Origin: Vogesella margarita
GTDB taxonomy: Bacteria > Pseudomonadota > Gammaproteobacteria > Burkholderiales > Chromobacteriaceae
NCBI RefSeq assembly: GCF_028548475.1
Contig: NZ_JAQQLE010000007.1
Span: 124,001 to 188,000, forward strand
Length of the DNA: 64,000 nt
Direction of reading: 5' to 3'
Below, piece by piece: positions 44,905 through 53,048 of the stretch (its first letter is position 1; each line of letters begins with the position of its first letter). The notes under the pieces are model-generated. The model ran no database searches. It was not told the origin of the DNA and was given only the letters and a program-made list of their open reading frames with translations. The translations under genes were made by a program, and so were the position numbers.

Positions 44905-45719
44905 GCGCGACAGCCCAGCGTCACCCGGTCATTGCCGGCCAGATCCTGCAGTGTGGCCACCTGCTGCAGCCCGGCCGCGCCAAACAGTGCGCGACAGGCC
45001 GCGCCCTGGTCGTAGCCATGCTCCACCAGCAGCCAGCCGCCGGCGGCCAACCTTGCCGGTGCCTGCGCCGCGATCTCGCGCAGGCAATCCAGGCCGTCGT
45101 TGCCGTCGGTCAGCGCCATGCGCGGCTCGAAGCGGACGTCGCCCTCGTCCAGATGGTGGTCCGTCGCGTCGATATACGGCGGATTGCTGACGATGGCATC
45201 GAATACCTCACCGGCCGGCAGCGGCGTGAACCAGCTGCCCAGATGAAAACCGACCGTGGCGCCAAGGTTGGCCGCATTCTGCTGCGCCACCGCCAGCGCC
45301 TCCGCGGACAGGTCCACGGCACTGACTTGCCACTGCGGTGCTTCCAGTGCCAGCGTCACCGCGATGGCACCACTGCCGGTACCGAGATCAACCACCCGCG
45401 CGCGACGGTTGCGGCCAACCTTGTCCAGCGTCGCCTCGACCAGGTGCTCGGTTTCCGGACGCGGAATCAGCACCGCCGGGCTAACGCGGAACGGACGACC
45501 GTAGAACTCGCGCTCGCCCAGCAAGTAGGCTACCGGCTCGCCGGCCAGCCGTCGCTGCGCCAGAGTGGCAAACACCAGCCATTGCTGCTCGGTCAACTCG
45601 TCGGTTGCGAACGACACCAGCTCGGCGTGGCTGAAACCAGTCACCGCCGACAGCAACATCCTCGCCTCCAGGCGGGGCAGTTCGAAATGGCGCAGGGCCT
45701 CGTTGATCATCATCATCAT
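44901..45719 (-). CDS. prmC: Peptide chain release factor N5-glutamine methyltransferase
   Basis: Methylates the GGQ glutamine of RF1 and RF2. It has 272 residues: helical N-domain (NEALRHFELPRLEARMLLSA), SAM site VVDLGTGSGAIAVTLAL and catalytic NPPY (SNPPYIDA). Four consecutive ATG codons (45719, 45716, 45713, 45710) begin the gene 3 bases after mgtE; no Shine-Dalgarno is evident, so translation may depend on mgtE. Three exact copies of the dispersed 13-mer lie within this single gene, the densest case in the window. Confidence 0.94.
   Translation of the reverse strand: MMMMINEALRHFELPRLEARMLLSAVTGFSHAELVSFATDELTEQQWLVFATLAQRRLAGEPVAYLLGEREFYGRPFRVSPAVLIPRPETEHLVEATLDKVGRNRRARVVDLGTGSGAIAVTLALEAPQWQVSAVDLSAEALAVAQQNAANLGATVGFHLGSWFTPLPAGEVFDAIVSNPPYIDATDHHLDEGDVRFEPRMALTDGNDGLDCLREIAAQAPARLAAGGWLLVEHGYDQGAACRALFGAAGLQQVATLQDLAGNDRVTLGCRA
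45043..45055 (+). repeat. Uptake-sequence-like 13-mer in prmC (1)
   Basis: Exact GCGGCCAACCTTG, antisense to prmC. Confidence 0.8.
45263..45275 (-). repeat. Uptake-sequence-like 13-mer in prmC (2)
   Basis: Exact reverse copy; in the prmC sense it encodes Ala-Ala-Asn-Leu-Gly. Confidence 0.8.
45411..45423 (+). repeat. Uptake-sequence-like 13-mer in prmC (3)
   Basis: Exact copy; in the prmC sense it encodes Lys-Val-Gly-Arg-Asn. Confidence 0.8.
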
Positions 45720-45722
45720 CGT

Positions 45723-47165
45723 CTAGAGCAGGAACAGGCTGGCGAGGCCGAGAAAAATGAAGAAACCGCCGGAATCGGTACAGGCGGTGATCAGCACACT
45801 GGAGCCGACCGCCGGATCCTTGCCGAAACGCTCCATCATGGTCGGGATCAGCACCCCCATGGTCGCCGCCAGCATCAGGTTGAGGGTGGTGGCCGCCAGC
45901 ATCACCAGTCCCAGCGAGAAGTTGCCGTACATCAGCCAGGCCAGCAGGCCGAGCATGCCCCCCCACACCAGGCCGTTGATCACGCTGACGCCAAGCTCCT
46001 TGCGCCACAGGCGCTGCGCCTGCCCCGGCTGCAACTGGCCCATCGCCAGCGCGCGCACGATCATGGTGATGGTCTGGTTGCCGGAGTTGCCGCCGATGCC
46101 GGCCACGATGGGCATCAGTGCCGCCAGCGCCACCAGCTTCTCGATCGAGCCCTCGAAGGCACCGATCACGCGGCTGGCAACGAAGGCAGTGCACAAGTTG
46201 ATCGCCAGCCACGACCAGCGGTTTTTCACCGAGTCGATCACCGGGGCAAACAGGTCTTCCTCTTCCTTCAGGCCAGCGAGGTTCAGCGCCTCGGTTTCCG
46301 ACTCCTCGCGGATCACGTCCACCATTTCGTCGACAGTCAGGCGGCCGATCAGCACACCGTGCTCGTCGACCACCGGCGCGGTCACCAGGTCGTAGCGCTC
46401 GAACGCCAGCGCGGCATCGGCGGCGTCCTCGTCGGGATGGAAGCTGACCACCTCGGTCGCCATCACCTCCTCCACCAGCCGCTCCGGATCGCTCACCAGC
46501 AGGCGGCGCACCGGCAACACACCCTTGAGCACGCCGTCTTCGTCGACCACGAAGATCTTGTCGGTCTGGCTCGGCAATTCGTCGAAACGGCGCAGGTAGC
46601 GCAGCACCACTTCGCAGCTGACATCCGGGCGGATCTTGACCAGCTCGTAGTCCATCAGCGCGCCGACCTGTCCCTCTTCATAGGATAGTGCCGATTGCAG
46701 CTGCTGGCGCTCTTCTTCGTCGAGGCCGCCCATCACCTCGTACACCACCTGGCGCGGCAAGTCCGGTGCGAGGTCGGCAAGGTCGTCGGCGTCAAGCTGT
46801 TCGGCGGCGGCCACCAGCTCGTGCTGCTCCATCGACTCGATCAGCGATTCGCGTACCGCGTCGGACACCTCCAGCAGGATTTCGCCTTCATCCTCGCTGT
46901 CGACCAGATCCCACACCAGCAGGCGGTCGTCCAGCGGCAGGGCTTCGAGGATGTAGGCGATATCCGCCGGGTGCAGCGATTCGAGCTTGTGCTCGAGCTC
47001 GACCAGGTTCTGCTTGTGGACGAGCGATTCCACCAGATCATGCTTGGGCATGTCCTGGCGATGTACGAGGTCCTCGACCAGTCGCTGGCGCTCGATGAGG
47101 CGCTGCACTTGGCTGAGGTTATCCTGCAGACGATCGGTTGGTTGTTTTTTGTCGATAACCGTCAT
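45723..47165 (-). CDS. mgtE: Magnesium transporter MgtE
   Basis: Mg2+-gated inner-membrane Mg2+ channel, about 480 residues. N-terminal acidic helical superhelix domain (HPADIAYILEALPLDDRLLV), tandem CBS domains (about 170-290), plug helix, and a C-terminal five-helix membrane domain with PIVAGIGGNSGNQTITMIVR. ATG 47165 has AGGAG six bases upstream, better than the in-frame start at 47201. It is followed within 3 bases by prmC. Confidence 0.95.
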   Translation of the reverse strand: MTVIDKKQPTDRLQDNLSQVQRLIERQRLVEDLVHRQDMPKHDLVESLVHKQNLVELEHKLESLHPADIAYILEALPLDDRLLVWDLVDSEDEGEILLEVSDAVRESLIESMEQHELVAAAEQLDADDLADLAPDLPRQVVYEVMGGLDEEERQQLQSALSYEEGQVGALMDYELVKIRPDVSCEVVLRYLRRFDELPSQTDKIFVVDEDGVLKGVLPVRRLLVSDPERLVEEVMATEVVSFHPDEDAADAALAFERYDLVTAPVVDEHGVLIGRLTVDEMVDVIREESETEALNLAGLKEEEDLFAPVIDSVKNRWSWLAINLCTAFVASRVIGAFEGSIEKLVALAALMPIVAGIGGNSGNQTITMIVRALAMGQLQPGQAQRLWRKELGVSVINGLVWGGMLGLLAWLMYGNFSLGLVMLAATTLNLMLAATMGVLIPTMMERFGKDPAVGSSVLITACTDSGGFFIFLGLASLFLL

Positions 47166-47331
47166 GCACGTCTCCTGCCGCCTGTGGCGGAGTGAGTGCA
47201 ATCCGGTGACAGGCGGGGTTATTGACTAGCCAAAAAGGTAGTGGTGGTTATGAGATAACTGGGTAAGTCCATGCGTTTCAGCTGCGCGTATCGCAGCGAT
47301 CACGAAAGAAGCCGAAATTGTAGCATGCGAA

Positions 47332-47367
47332 TGTGACAGCCAGCCACCGCGGCGGCCGGCTGTCACA
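47332..47367. terminator. Strong hairpin between mtgA and mgtE
   Basis: TGTGACAGCC pairs with GGCTGTCACA around a GC-rich centre, just after the mtgA stop. There is no T-run, so it may stabilise the mRNA end rather than terminate. Confidence 0.4.
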
Positions 47368-47369
47368 CA

Positions 47370-48053
47370 TCAGGGTGCCAGCACCTGCGCCATGCGGCGC
47401 TGGATGATGCGGGTCTTGCGGGCCAGACCCGGCGCATTGCGGTGAGTATCGTAGTAGCGCGGATTGGGCACCATCGCGGCCAGCTTGGCCGCCTGGCCGC
47501 CCGACAGCCGGGCGGCGGAGGTGCGGTAGTAGTGACGCGCGGCGGCCTCGGCACCGAACACGCCGTCGCCCCACTCGATCACGTTGAGGTAGATTTCCAG
47601 GATGCGGCGCTTGTCGAGCACCGCCTCCAGCATCACGGTAATGAAGGCCTCGTCGATCTTGCGCCACGGCGTTTTCTTGCTGGACAGGAACAGGTTCTTC
47701 GCCAGCTGCTGGCTGATGGTGGAGCCGCCGGCGACGATGCGCCCCTGCTTGAGGTTTTTCTCGAACGCGGCCTCGATGCCGTCCCAGTCAAAGCCCTCAT
47801 GGTCGACAAACCTGGCGTCCTCGGCCGCGATCACCGCCCGCTTCAGGTTGCCGGAGATGCGGTCGTAGGCCACCCAGCGATGACGCAACTCGGCATCGGG
47901 ATTATCTTCCTGCAGCCGAGACAGCTGCGCGTCCATGAAGGAACTGCTAGACGGATTGGCATGCCGCCAGTAGACGATATGGCCGAAGATCCACAAATAG
48001 TACAAAAAAAGAGCGGTCAGAACGACCGCTCCGATCTTAAGGAACCAGCGCAT
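47370..48053 (-). CDS. mtgA: Monofunctional biosynthetic peptidoglycan transglycosylase
   Basis: Polymerises lipid II glycan strands. It has 227 residues: one N-terminal membrane helix (IGAVVLTALFLYYLWIFGHI) and a GT51 domain with the catalytic-Glu motif AVIAAEDARFVDHEGFD and GGSTISQQLAKNLFLS. No transpeptidase domain, which distinguishes it from class A PBPs. It follows aroE by three bases, a common order in Betaproteobacteria. Confidence 0.95.
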   Translation of the reverse strand: MRWFLKIGAVVLTALFLYYLWIFGHIVYWRHANPSSSSFMDAQLSRLQEDNPDAELRHRWVAYDRISGNLKRAVIAAEDARFVDHEGFDWDGIEAAFEKNLKQGRIVAGGSTISQQLAKNLFLSSKKTPWRKIDEAFITVMLEAVLDKRRILEIYLNVIEWGDGVFGAEAAARHYYRTSAARLSGGQAAKLAAMVPNPRYYDTHRNAPGLARKTRIIQRRMAQVLAP

Positions 48054-48056
48054 GAC

Positions 48057-48878
48057 TCAGGCCAGGACCTCGCGCAGCATGTTGGTCACCTTGCGCGTAG
48101 CCGGCTGGATGTCGCGCCAGATGCGGAACGACTCCGCCGCCTGCTCCACCAGCATGCCGAGGCCGTCGGCCAGCATGCCGCTATTCTCGGACTGCGCACG
48201 GCGCAGGAACGGGGTCAGGCCACGGCTGTACACCATGTCGTAGGCCAGCGAACGGCCGCTGAAGATGCCGGCCGGAATCGGTGGCAGCTCGTTGGACAGG
48301 CTGGTCGAGGTGCCGTTGATGACGATGTCGAACTGGCGACCCTGCAGTGCGTCGTAGCCGACCGCCTCGATGTCGCCCAGCGCGCGGAACTGGTGCGCCA
48401 GCGATTCGGCCTTGATCACGGTGCGGTTGGCGATGGTCAGCGCCTGCGGCTGCTGCGCCAGCAGCGGCTGCAGCACGCCACGCACCGCGCCACCGGCGCC
48501 CAGCAGCAGCACGCGCTGGCCGGTGATCGGCACGTCTAGGTTGTCAACGATGTCGCGCACCAGGCCGGTGCCGTCAGTATTGTCGCCATAGATCTTGCCG
48601 TCGCGCAGCGTCAGGGTATTGACCGCCTCGGCCAGACGCGCCGCCTCGGTCACCTCGTCGGCAAAGCGGAAGGCGTCGCCCTTGAACGGCAGCGTCACGT
48701 TGAGACCCTTGCCACCATTGGCGAAGAAGGCTCGCACCACCGGCTCGAACTGGCCGAGCTCGGCAAACAGCTTCTCGTAATTCATGTCCTGCCCGGTGGC
48801 CTGGGCAAACTCGGCATGGATGAATGGCGACTGGCTGTGCGATATGGGGTTGCCGATCACGGCGTAACGATCAGTCAT
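48057..48878 (-). CDS. aroE: Shikimate dehydrogenase (NADP+)
   Basis: Reduces 3-dehydroshikimate in aromatic amino acid synthesis. It has 273 residues, starting YAVIGNPISHSQSPFIHAEF with the substrate site, the Lys/Asp pair in NVTLPFKGDAF and GDNTDGTGLV, and the Rossmann motif LLGAGGAVRGVL followed by NRT, the NADP-type signature. Confidence 0.96.
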   Translation of the reverse strand: MTDRYAVIGNPISHSQSPFIHAEFAQATGQDMNYEKLFAELGQFEPVVRAFFANGGKGLNVTLPFKGDAFRFADEVTEAARLAEAVNTLTLRDGKIYGDNTDGTGLVRDIVDNLDVPITGQRVLLLGAGGAVRGVLQPLLAQQPQALTIANRTVIKAESLAHQFRALGDIEAVGYDALQGRQFDIVINGTSTSLSNELPPIPAGIFSGRSLAYDMVYSRGLTPFLRRAQSENSGMLADGLGMLVEQAAESFRIWRDIQPATRKVTNMLREVLA

Positions 48879-48977
48879 GATTTACATCTTTCAGGATAGG
48901 AATAAGGCAAAGCCGGTGGCAGCCGCTCGACCAAAAACACACTTTGCCTTGTCAGGCCGGAAACTGCAAGCCGTGGC

Positions 48978-49427
48978 TCAGCCCTGAATCCACGGCAGGC
49001 CGTGCGCCTTCCAGCCATTGACGCGGCCGCGATGCTGCTCGGCGTCGCGATCGCCCTCGAAACCTTCCAGAATATTGTAAACCTCGGCATAACCTGCCTC
49101 TGCGGCCAACCTTGCCGCCTCGTCCGAGCGCGCGCCGGAACGGCACAGGAACAGCACCGCCCTGTCCTTGCCAACCTGCTGCTGCAGCTGCTCGACAAAG
49201 GCGGCATTCGGCACCATGCCGGGATAGGTGCGCAGCTCGACGCGCACCGCCTCCGGCACCACGCCGACAAACTGCCACTCCGCCGCGCTGCGCACGTCGA
49301 CGATCACCGCCTGCGGCAGCGACTGGCGCACCGCCCATGCCTCCGGCGGCGTCAGCGCGCCGCTGTAGCTCAGTCCCAGTTCACTGCCGCGCGACCGTGC
49401 TGTTGCCAAAATGCTTTCTACTGTCAT
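48978..49427 (-). CDS. Rhodanese-like domain protein
   Basis: A 149-residue single-domain rhodanese with an active-site loop CRSGARS (Cys95), so probably an active sulfurtransferase or sulfur carrier. The open frame continues upstream to 49646, but that extension overlaps the glnA regulatory region and is not conserved-looking; ATG 49427 has AGGAG upstream. An exact copy of the dispersed 13-mer lies inside. Confidence 0.87.
   Translation of the reverse strand: MTVESILATARSRGSELGLSYSGALTPPEAWAVRQSLPQAVIVDVRSAAEWQFVGVVPEAVRVELRTYPGMVPNAAFVEQLQQQVGKDRAVLFLCRSGARSDEAARLAAEAGYAEVYNILEGFEGDRDAEQHRGRVNGWKAHGLPWIQG
49101..49113 (+). repeat. Uptake-sequence-like 13-mer in the rhodanese gene
   Basis: Exact GCGGCCAACCTTG, antisense to the gene. 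Confidence 0.8.
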
Positions 49428-49550
49428 GGGGAGGCTCCTGTGTAACGCGCTAATAAAGGTCAGACCGTTACAGTAATGCAGTGTCCGGCGACTGTCATCA
49501 CGCACCCTGCAGCAAAAGCGTGGTCCAAAAGCGGGCATTCGCCCCGTAAA

Positions 49551-49596
49551 GCACCAGCTTGGTGCGTTTTGCACAATAATGGCACCACAGTCGTGC
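49551..49596. promoter_or_regulatory. Two NtrC-binding dyads upstream of glnA
   Basis: GCAC-CAGCTTG-GTGC (49551-49565) and GCAC-CACAGTC-GTGC (49582-49596) both fit the NtrC half-site spacing GCAC-N7-GTGC. Their centres are 31 bases apart, about three helical turns, placing dimers on one DNA face about 100 bases upstream of the promoter. Confidence 0.8.
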
Positions 49597-49659
49597 AATG
49601 GCGGCGCAGCAGGCGCCGACAAATGTGGCAGAATGGGCATTTCCATGCCCGCTCACGGC

Positions 49660-49675
49660 TGGCACGCTTCATGCT
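49660..49675 (+). promoter_or_regulatory. Sigma-54 (-24/-12) promoter of glnA
   Basis: TGGCACGCTTCATGCT: GG at 49661-49662 and GC at 49673-49674 with exactly 10 bases between, the invariant spacing. The start site would be near 49686, giving a leader of about 60 bases. Confidence 0.85.
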
Positions 49676-49744
49676 TTTACCCCGGTACATAAAATTTGTG
49701 CCATCCAGATTGATGCACTTAGCTAGCTCATTTAGGAGATCACC

Positions 49745-51163
49745 ATGGCGGTTGCAGACGTAGTCAAGCTCATCACCGAAAACGACGTAAAATTTGTCGA
49801 CCTGCGCTTTACCGACACAATGGGTAAAGAACAACACGTGACCATCCCTGCTCACGTGGTGCTGGACGATGCCGATGCCTGGTTCGAAAGCGGCCACGCG
49901 TTCGACGGCTCCTCCATCGCCGGCTGGAAAGGCATCCAGGCCTCCGACATGCTGCTGATGGCTGACCCTGCCACTGCCAAGATCGACCCGTTCTTCGACG
50001 AGCCGACCGTATTCATGTCCTGCGACGTGATCGATCCGGCCGACGGCAAAGGTTACGACCGTTGCCCGCGTTCGGTTGCCAAGCGCGCCGAAGCCTACCT
50101 GAAGGCCTCCGGCATCGGCGACACCGCCTACTTCGGTCCGGAACCGGAATTCTTCATCTTCGACAGCATCACCTGGGGCACCGACATGTCCGGCTGCTTC
50201 GTGAAGATCAAGGCCGAAGAAGCGGCCTGGGCTTCCGCTGAAGAATTCGAAGGCGGCAACACCGGTCACCGTCCGGGCGTGAAGGGCGGCTACTTCCCGG
50301 TTCCGCCGGTTGACTCCTCACAAGACATCCGTTCGGCCATGGTGCTTCTGCTGGAAGAACTGGGCGTACCGGTTGAAGTACACCACCACGAAGTGGCAAC
50401 CGCCGGCCAGAACGAAATCGGCACCAAGTTCAGCACCCTGACCCAGCGTGCCGACTGGACCCAGATCCTGAAGTACGTGGTTCACAACGTGGCCCACAGC
50501 TACGGCAAGACCGCGACCTTCATGCCTAAGCCTATCGTTGGCGACAACGGTTCCGGCATGCACGTGCACCAGTCGATCTGGAAAGACGGCAAGAACCTGT
50601 TCGCCGGTGACGGCTACGCAGGCCTGTCCGACATGGCCCTGTACTACATCGGCGGTATCATCAAGCACGCCAAGGCCCTGAATGCGATCACCAACCCGGG
50701 CACCAACTCCTACAAGCGTCTGGTTCCGCACTACGAAGCACCGGTAAAACTGGCCTACTCCGCCAAAAACCGTTCCGCTTCCATCCGCATCCCGCACGTG
50801 GCCAACCCGAAAGGCCGTCGTATCGAGGCGCGCTTCCCGGATCCGCTGGCCAACCCGTACCTGTGCTTCGCCGCGCTGATGATGGCCGGCCTGGACGGTA
50901 TCCAGAACAAGATCCACCCGGGCGATGCCGCCGACAAGAACCTGTACGACCTGCCGCCGGAAGAAGACAAACTGATCCCGACCGTGTGCGCGTCGCTGGA
51001 TGAAGCGCTGGCCGCACTGGACGCAGACCGCGAGTTCCTGACCCGTGGCGGTGTGTTCTCCAACGAGTGGATCGACGCCTACATCGAGCTGAAGATGAAG
51101 GAAGTGAACCTGACCCGCATGACTACCCACCCGGTAGAATTCGCGATGTACTACTCGCTGTAA
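49745..51163 (+). CDS. glnA: Glutamine synthetase, type I
   Basis: ATP-dependent assimilation of ammonium into glutamine. It has 472 residues, a GSI-beta dodecamer subunit: beta-grasp N-terminus ([20 protein letters not shown]), Asp latch loop [12 protein letters not shown] and metal sites ([23 protein letters not shown]) and the adenylylation Tyr401 in NLYDLPPEE. Strong AGGAGA ribosome site. Regulation is visible: sigma-54 promoter with two NtrC sites, and ntrBC encoded downstream. Confidence 0.98.
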   Translation: MAVADVVKLITENDVKFVDLRFTDTMGKEQHVTIPAHVVLDDADAWFESGHAFDGSSIAGWKGIQASDMLLMADPATAKIDPFFDEPTVFMSCDVIDPADGKGYDRCPRSVAKRAEAYLKASGIGDTAYFGPEPEFFIFDSITWGTDMSGCFVKIKAEEAAWASAEEFEGGNTGHRPGVKGGYFPVPPVDSSQDIRSAMVLLLEELGVPVEVHHHEVATAGQNEIGTKFSTLTQRADWTQILKYVVHNVAHSYGKTATFMPKPIVGDNGSGMHVHQSIWKDGKNLFAGDGYAGLSDMALYYIGGIIKHAKALNAITNPGTNSYKRLVPHYEAPVKLAYSAKNRSASIRIPHVANPKGRRIEARFPDPLANPYLCFAALMMAGLDGIQNKIHPGDAADKNLYDLPPEEDKLIPTVCASLDEALAALDADREFLTRGGVFSNEWIDAYIELKMKEVNLTRMTTHPVEFAMYYSL

Positions 51164-51200
51164 ACCTACGCTTGTTCCGGTCCGCGCCGGAACCTGCCGC

Positions 51201-51234
51201 AAAAACCCGCAGCGCCACCGCGCTGCGGGTTTTT
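51201..51234 (+). terminator. Intrinsic terminator after glnA
   Basis: AAAAACCCGCAGCG mirrored by CGCTGCGGGTTTTT around a 6-base loop; separates glnA from ntrBC. Confidence 0.9.
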
Positions 51235-51252
51235 CATTGTGGCGACCGCGAC

Positions 51253-51272
51253 TGCGGCCAACGTTGGCCGCA
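51253..51272. repeat. Palindromic variant of the dispersed repeat
   Basis: Two overlapping partial copies form a 20-base perfect palindrome centred on AACGTT. A similar shorter one is at 32796-32810. Confidence 0.55.
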
Positions 51273-51373
51273 CGCCGTGGCCACCACCACCGGCAATTTA
51301 ATGTATCACCACGCTGACGCGGCGCGCGACTTTCACTATCATCGCCGCTGGTCCGTTTTTCTCTGGTAACGCC

Positions 51374-51841
51374 ATGCTGCGCCCGCTTCTTGCCTCCCTG
51401 CTGCTGTGCAGCGCTGCCTCCGCGGCCAGCGCCGCCACCATCTACAAACACGTCGACAAAGACGGCCACGTCACCTTCACCAACGTGCCGATGCGCGGTG
51501 CGCGCGCGGTGCTGCTGACCCCGGCCAGCGACGAGGCGGCACCGTCCCCTCCCCGTGCCAGCAGCCCGCGTCCGGCAAGCGCCGCCGCGCCGGCCCACAT
51601 TCCGTCGGTCGACAGTGGCACCCAGCGCCAGCGCGATGAGGGACGCCGCCGCATCCTGCAGACCGAGCTCGACAACGAGCAGCGCGCGCTGGGCGAGGCG
51701 CGACAAAACCTGCAGGACGCCAGCAAGAAAGCCGGCACCCCGCCCGCTCAACTGCAGCGCCTGCGCGATGCGGTCACCGACCGCGAACGCAATATCGCGG
51801 CCCTGAAACAGGAACTGGGCAACGCCGGCGGCGGCAACTAG
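51374..51841 (+). CDS. DUF4124 domain-containing secreted protein
   Basis: A 155-residue exported protein: signal peptide (MLRPLLASLLLCSAASAASA), a short DUF4124 domain (IYKHVDKDGHVTFTNVPMRG), a Pro/Ala/Ser linker and a charged C-terminal coiled coil (about 85-150). The family function is unknown. In Betaproteobacteria a DUF4124 gene is often found between glnA and ntrB, as here, so it may be part of the nitrogen regulon (inference). Confidence 0.82.
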   Translation: MLRPLLASLLLCSAASAASAATIYKHVDKDGHVTFTNVPMRGARAVLLTPASDEAAPSPPRASSPRPASAAAPAHIPSVDSGTQRQRDEGRRRILQTELDNEQRALGEARQNLQDASKKAGTPPAQLQRLRDAVTDRERNIAALKQELGNAGGGN

Positions 51842-51952
51842 CACCAAAGCGACACGAACGCACCAAAACAGGGCAAACTACTTCGCATTGCGGTCGCCAG
51901 ACCGCCACCTGCCGGGCTTGTTTCTTGCTAAAGCCGGTACAAGCAATGTGGA

Positions 51953-53026
51953 ATGCCCGCCATGACCTACCAAAACTATCCGCAGCAGTACGCCGGCCTG
52001 GAGTTGCTGGAAACGCCGGTGATGATCGTCGAGCGCAACGGCCAGCTGCTGTTCGCCAATCCGGCCTGCGAAAGCCTGCTCAAGGTTGGCCGCAAGGAGC
52101 TGCAGAAGCACTCGCTGTACGCGCTGTTCCATGACGCGCGTGCGCTGAAGAACGCGGTACAGATGGCGCTGGACCACGCCGGCAGCTATATCGAGCACGA
52201 TCTGGAGCTGGTGCCGGAAGGCGACATCCCGTTGCACATCGGCCTCACCGTGACCCCGATCGACAGCCCGCCACGTCTGGCGCTGGTCGAGCTGCGCCCA
52301 ATCGACCAGCAGCTGCGCATCGCCAACGAAGAGCGGCTGCTCTTGCAGCAACAGGCCAACCGCGAGCTGATCCGCAACCTGGCGCACGAGATCAAGAACC
52401 CGCTGGGCGGCATCCGCGGCGCAGCGCAATTGCTGGAACACGAGATTGCCGACCGCCCGGAGCTGCTGGAGTACACCGAAGTGATCCGCGAGGAGGCACT
52501 GCGGCTGCAGCACCTGGTCGACCGCCTGCTGGCGCCGCACCGCCGCCACGTCGCCAGCGACGTCAACATCCACGAGGTGCTGGAGCGGGTACGCAGCATC
52601 CTGCTGGCCGAATATCCACAGGGGCTGACGGTGCGCCGCGACTACGACGTCAGCCTGCCGATGCTGGCCGCCGACAAGGAGCAGCTGATCCAGGTGGTGC
52701 TCAACATCGCCAAGAACGCGGTGCAGGCGATGAAGGGCAACGGCGAGATCATCCTGCGCACCCGCGTCGCGCGCCAGGTCACCCTCGCCCGCAAGCGCCA
52801 CAACCTGGCACTGAAATTGCAAGTCATCGACAACGGCCCCGGCATTCCCGACGACATCCGCGACCACGTGTTCTACCCGCTAGTCACCGGCCGCGCCGAG
52901 GGCACCGGCCTTGGCCTGACGCTGGCGCAGACCTTCGTGCACCAGCACGGCGGCACCATCGAATTCGAATCCCGTCCGGGCAATACCTGCTTTACGGTAC
53001 TGATGCCGTTCGGCCCGGACCAATAA
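51953..53026 (+). CDS. ntrB: Nitrogen regulation sensor histidine kinase NtrB
   Basis: Cytoplasmic kinase/phosphatase that sets NtrC phosphorylation in response to PII. It has 357 residues: PAS domain (about 15-110), H-box with His145 in NLAHEIKNPLGGIRGAAQLL, and HATPase motifs NAVQAM, DNGPGIPDD and GTGLGLTLAQ. No membrane segments, as expected. ATG 51953 or 51962 may start it. An exact 13-mer lies at 52081-52093. Confidence 0.95.
   Translation: MPAMTYQNYPQQYAGLELLETPVMIVERNGQLLFANPACESLLKVGRKELQKHSLYALFHDARALKNAVQMALDHAGSYIEHDLELVPEGDIPLHIGLTVTPIDSPPRLALVELRPIDQQLRIANEERLLLQQQANRELIRNLAHEIKNPLGGIRGAAQLLEHEIADRPELLEYTEVIREEALRLQHLVDRLLAPHRRHVASDVNIHEVLERVRSILLAEYPQGLTVRRDYDVSLPMLAADKEQLIQVVLNIAKNAVQAMKGNGEIILRTRVARQVTLARKRHNLALKLQVIDNGPGIPDDIRDHVFYPLVTGRAEGTGLGLTLAQTFVHQHGGTIEFESRPGNTCFTVLMPFGPDQ
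52081..52093 (-). repeat. Uptake-sequence-like 13-mer in ntrB
   Basis: Exact reverse copy; encodes Lys-Val-Gly-Arg in the PAS domain. Confidence 0.8.
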
Positions 53027-53048
53027 AACTCCTTCAAGGCGAACAAGC

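Larger units (their letters stand above)
49428..49744. other. glnA regulatory region
   Basis: Gene-free divergent region. It contains two NtrC dyads and a sigma-54 promoter, described separately. Bases 49428-49545 must also drive the rhodanese gene; no clear sigma-70 promoter is recognised. Confidence 0.75.

Noticed and set aside
44874-46688. A 604-residue open frame antisense to prmC and mgtE
   Set aside because: Both genes on the minus strand have catalytic or membrane motifs; the antisense frame has none.
49428-49646. N-terminal extension of the rhodanese gene
   Set aside because: It would run through both NtrC sites, has no rhodanese homology and the internal ATG has a ribosome site.
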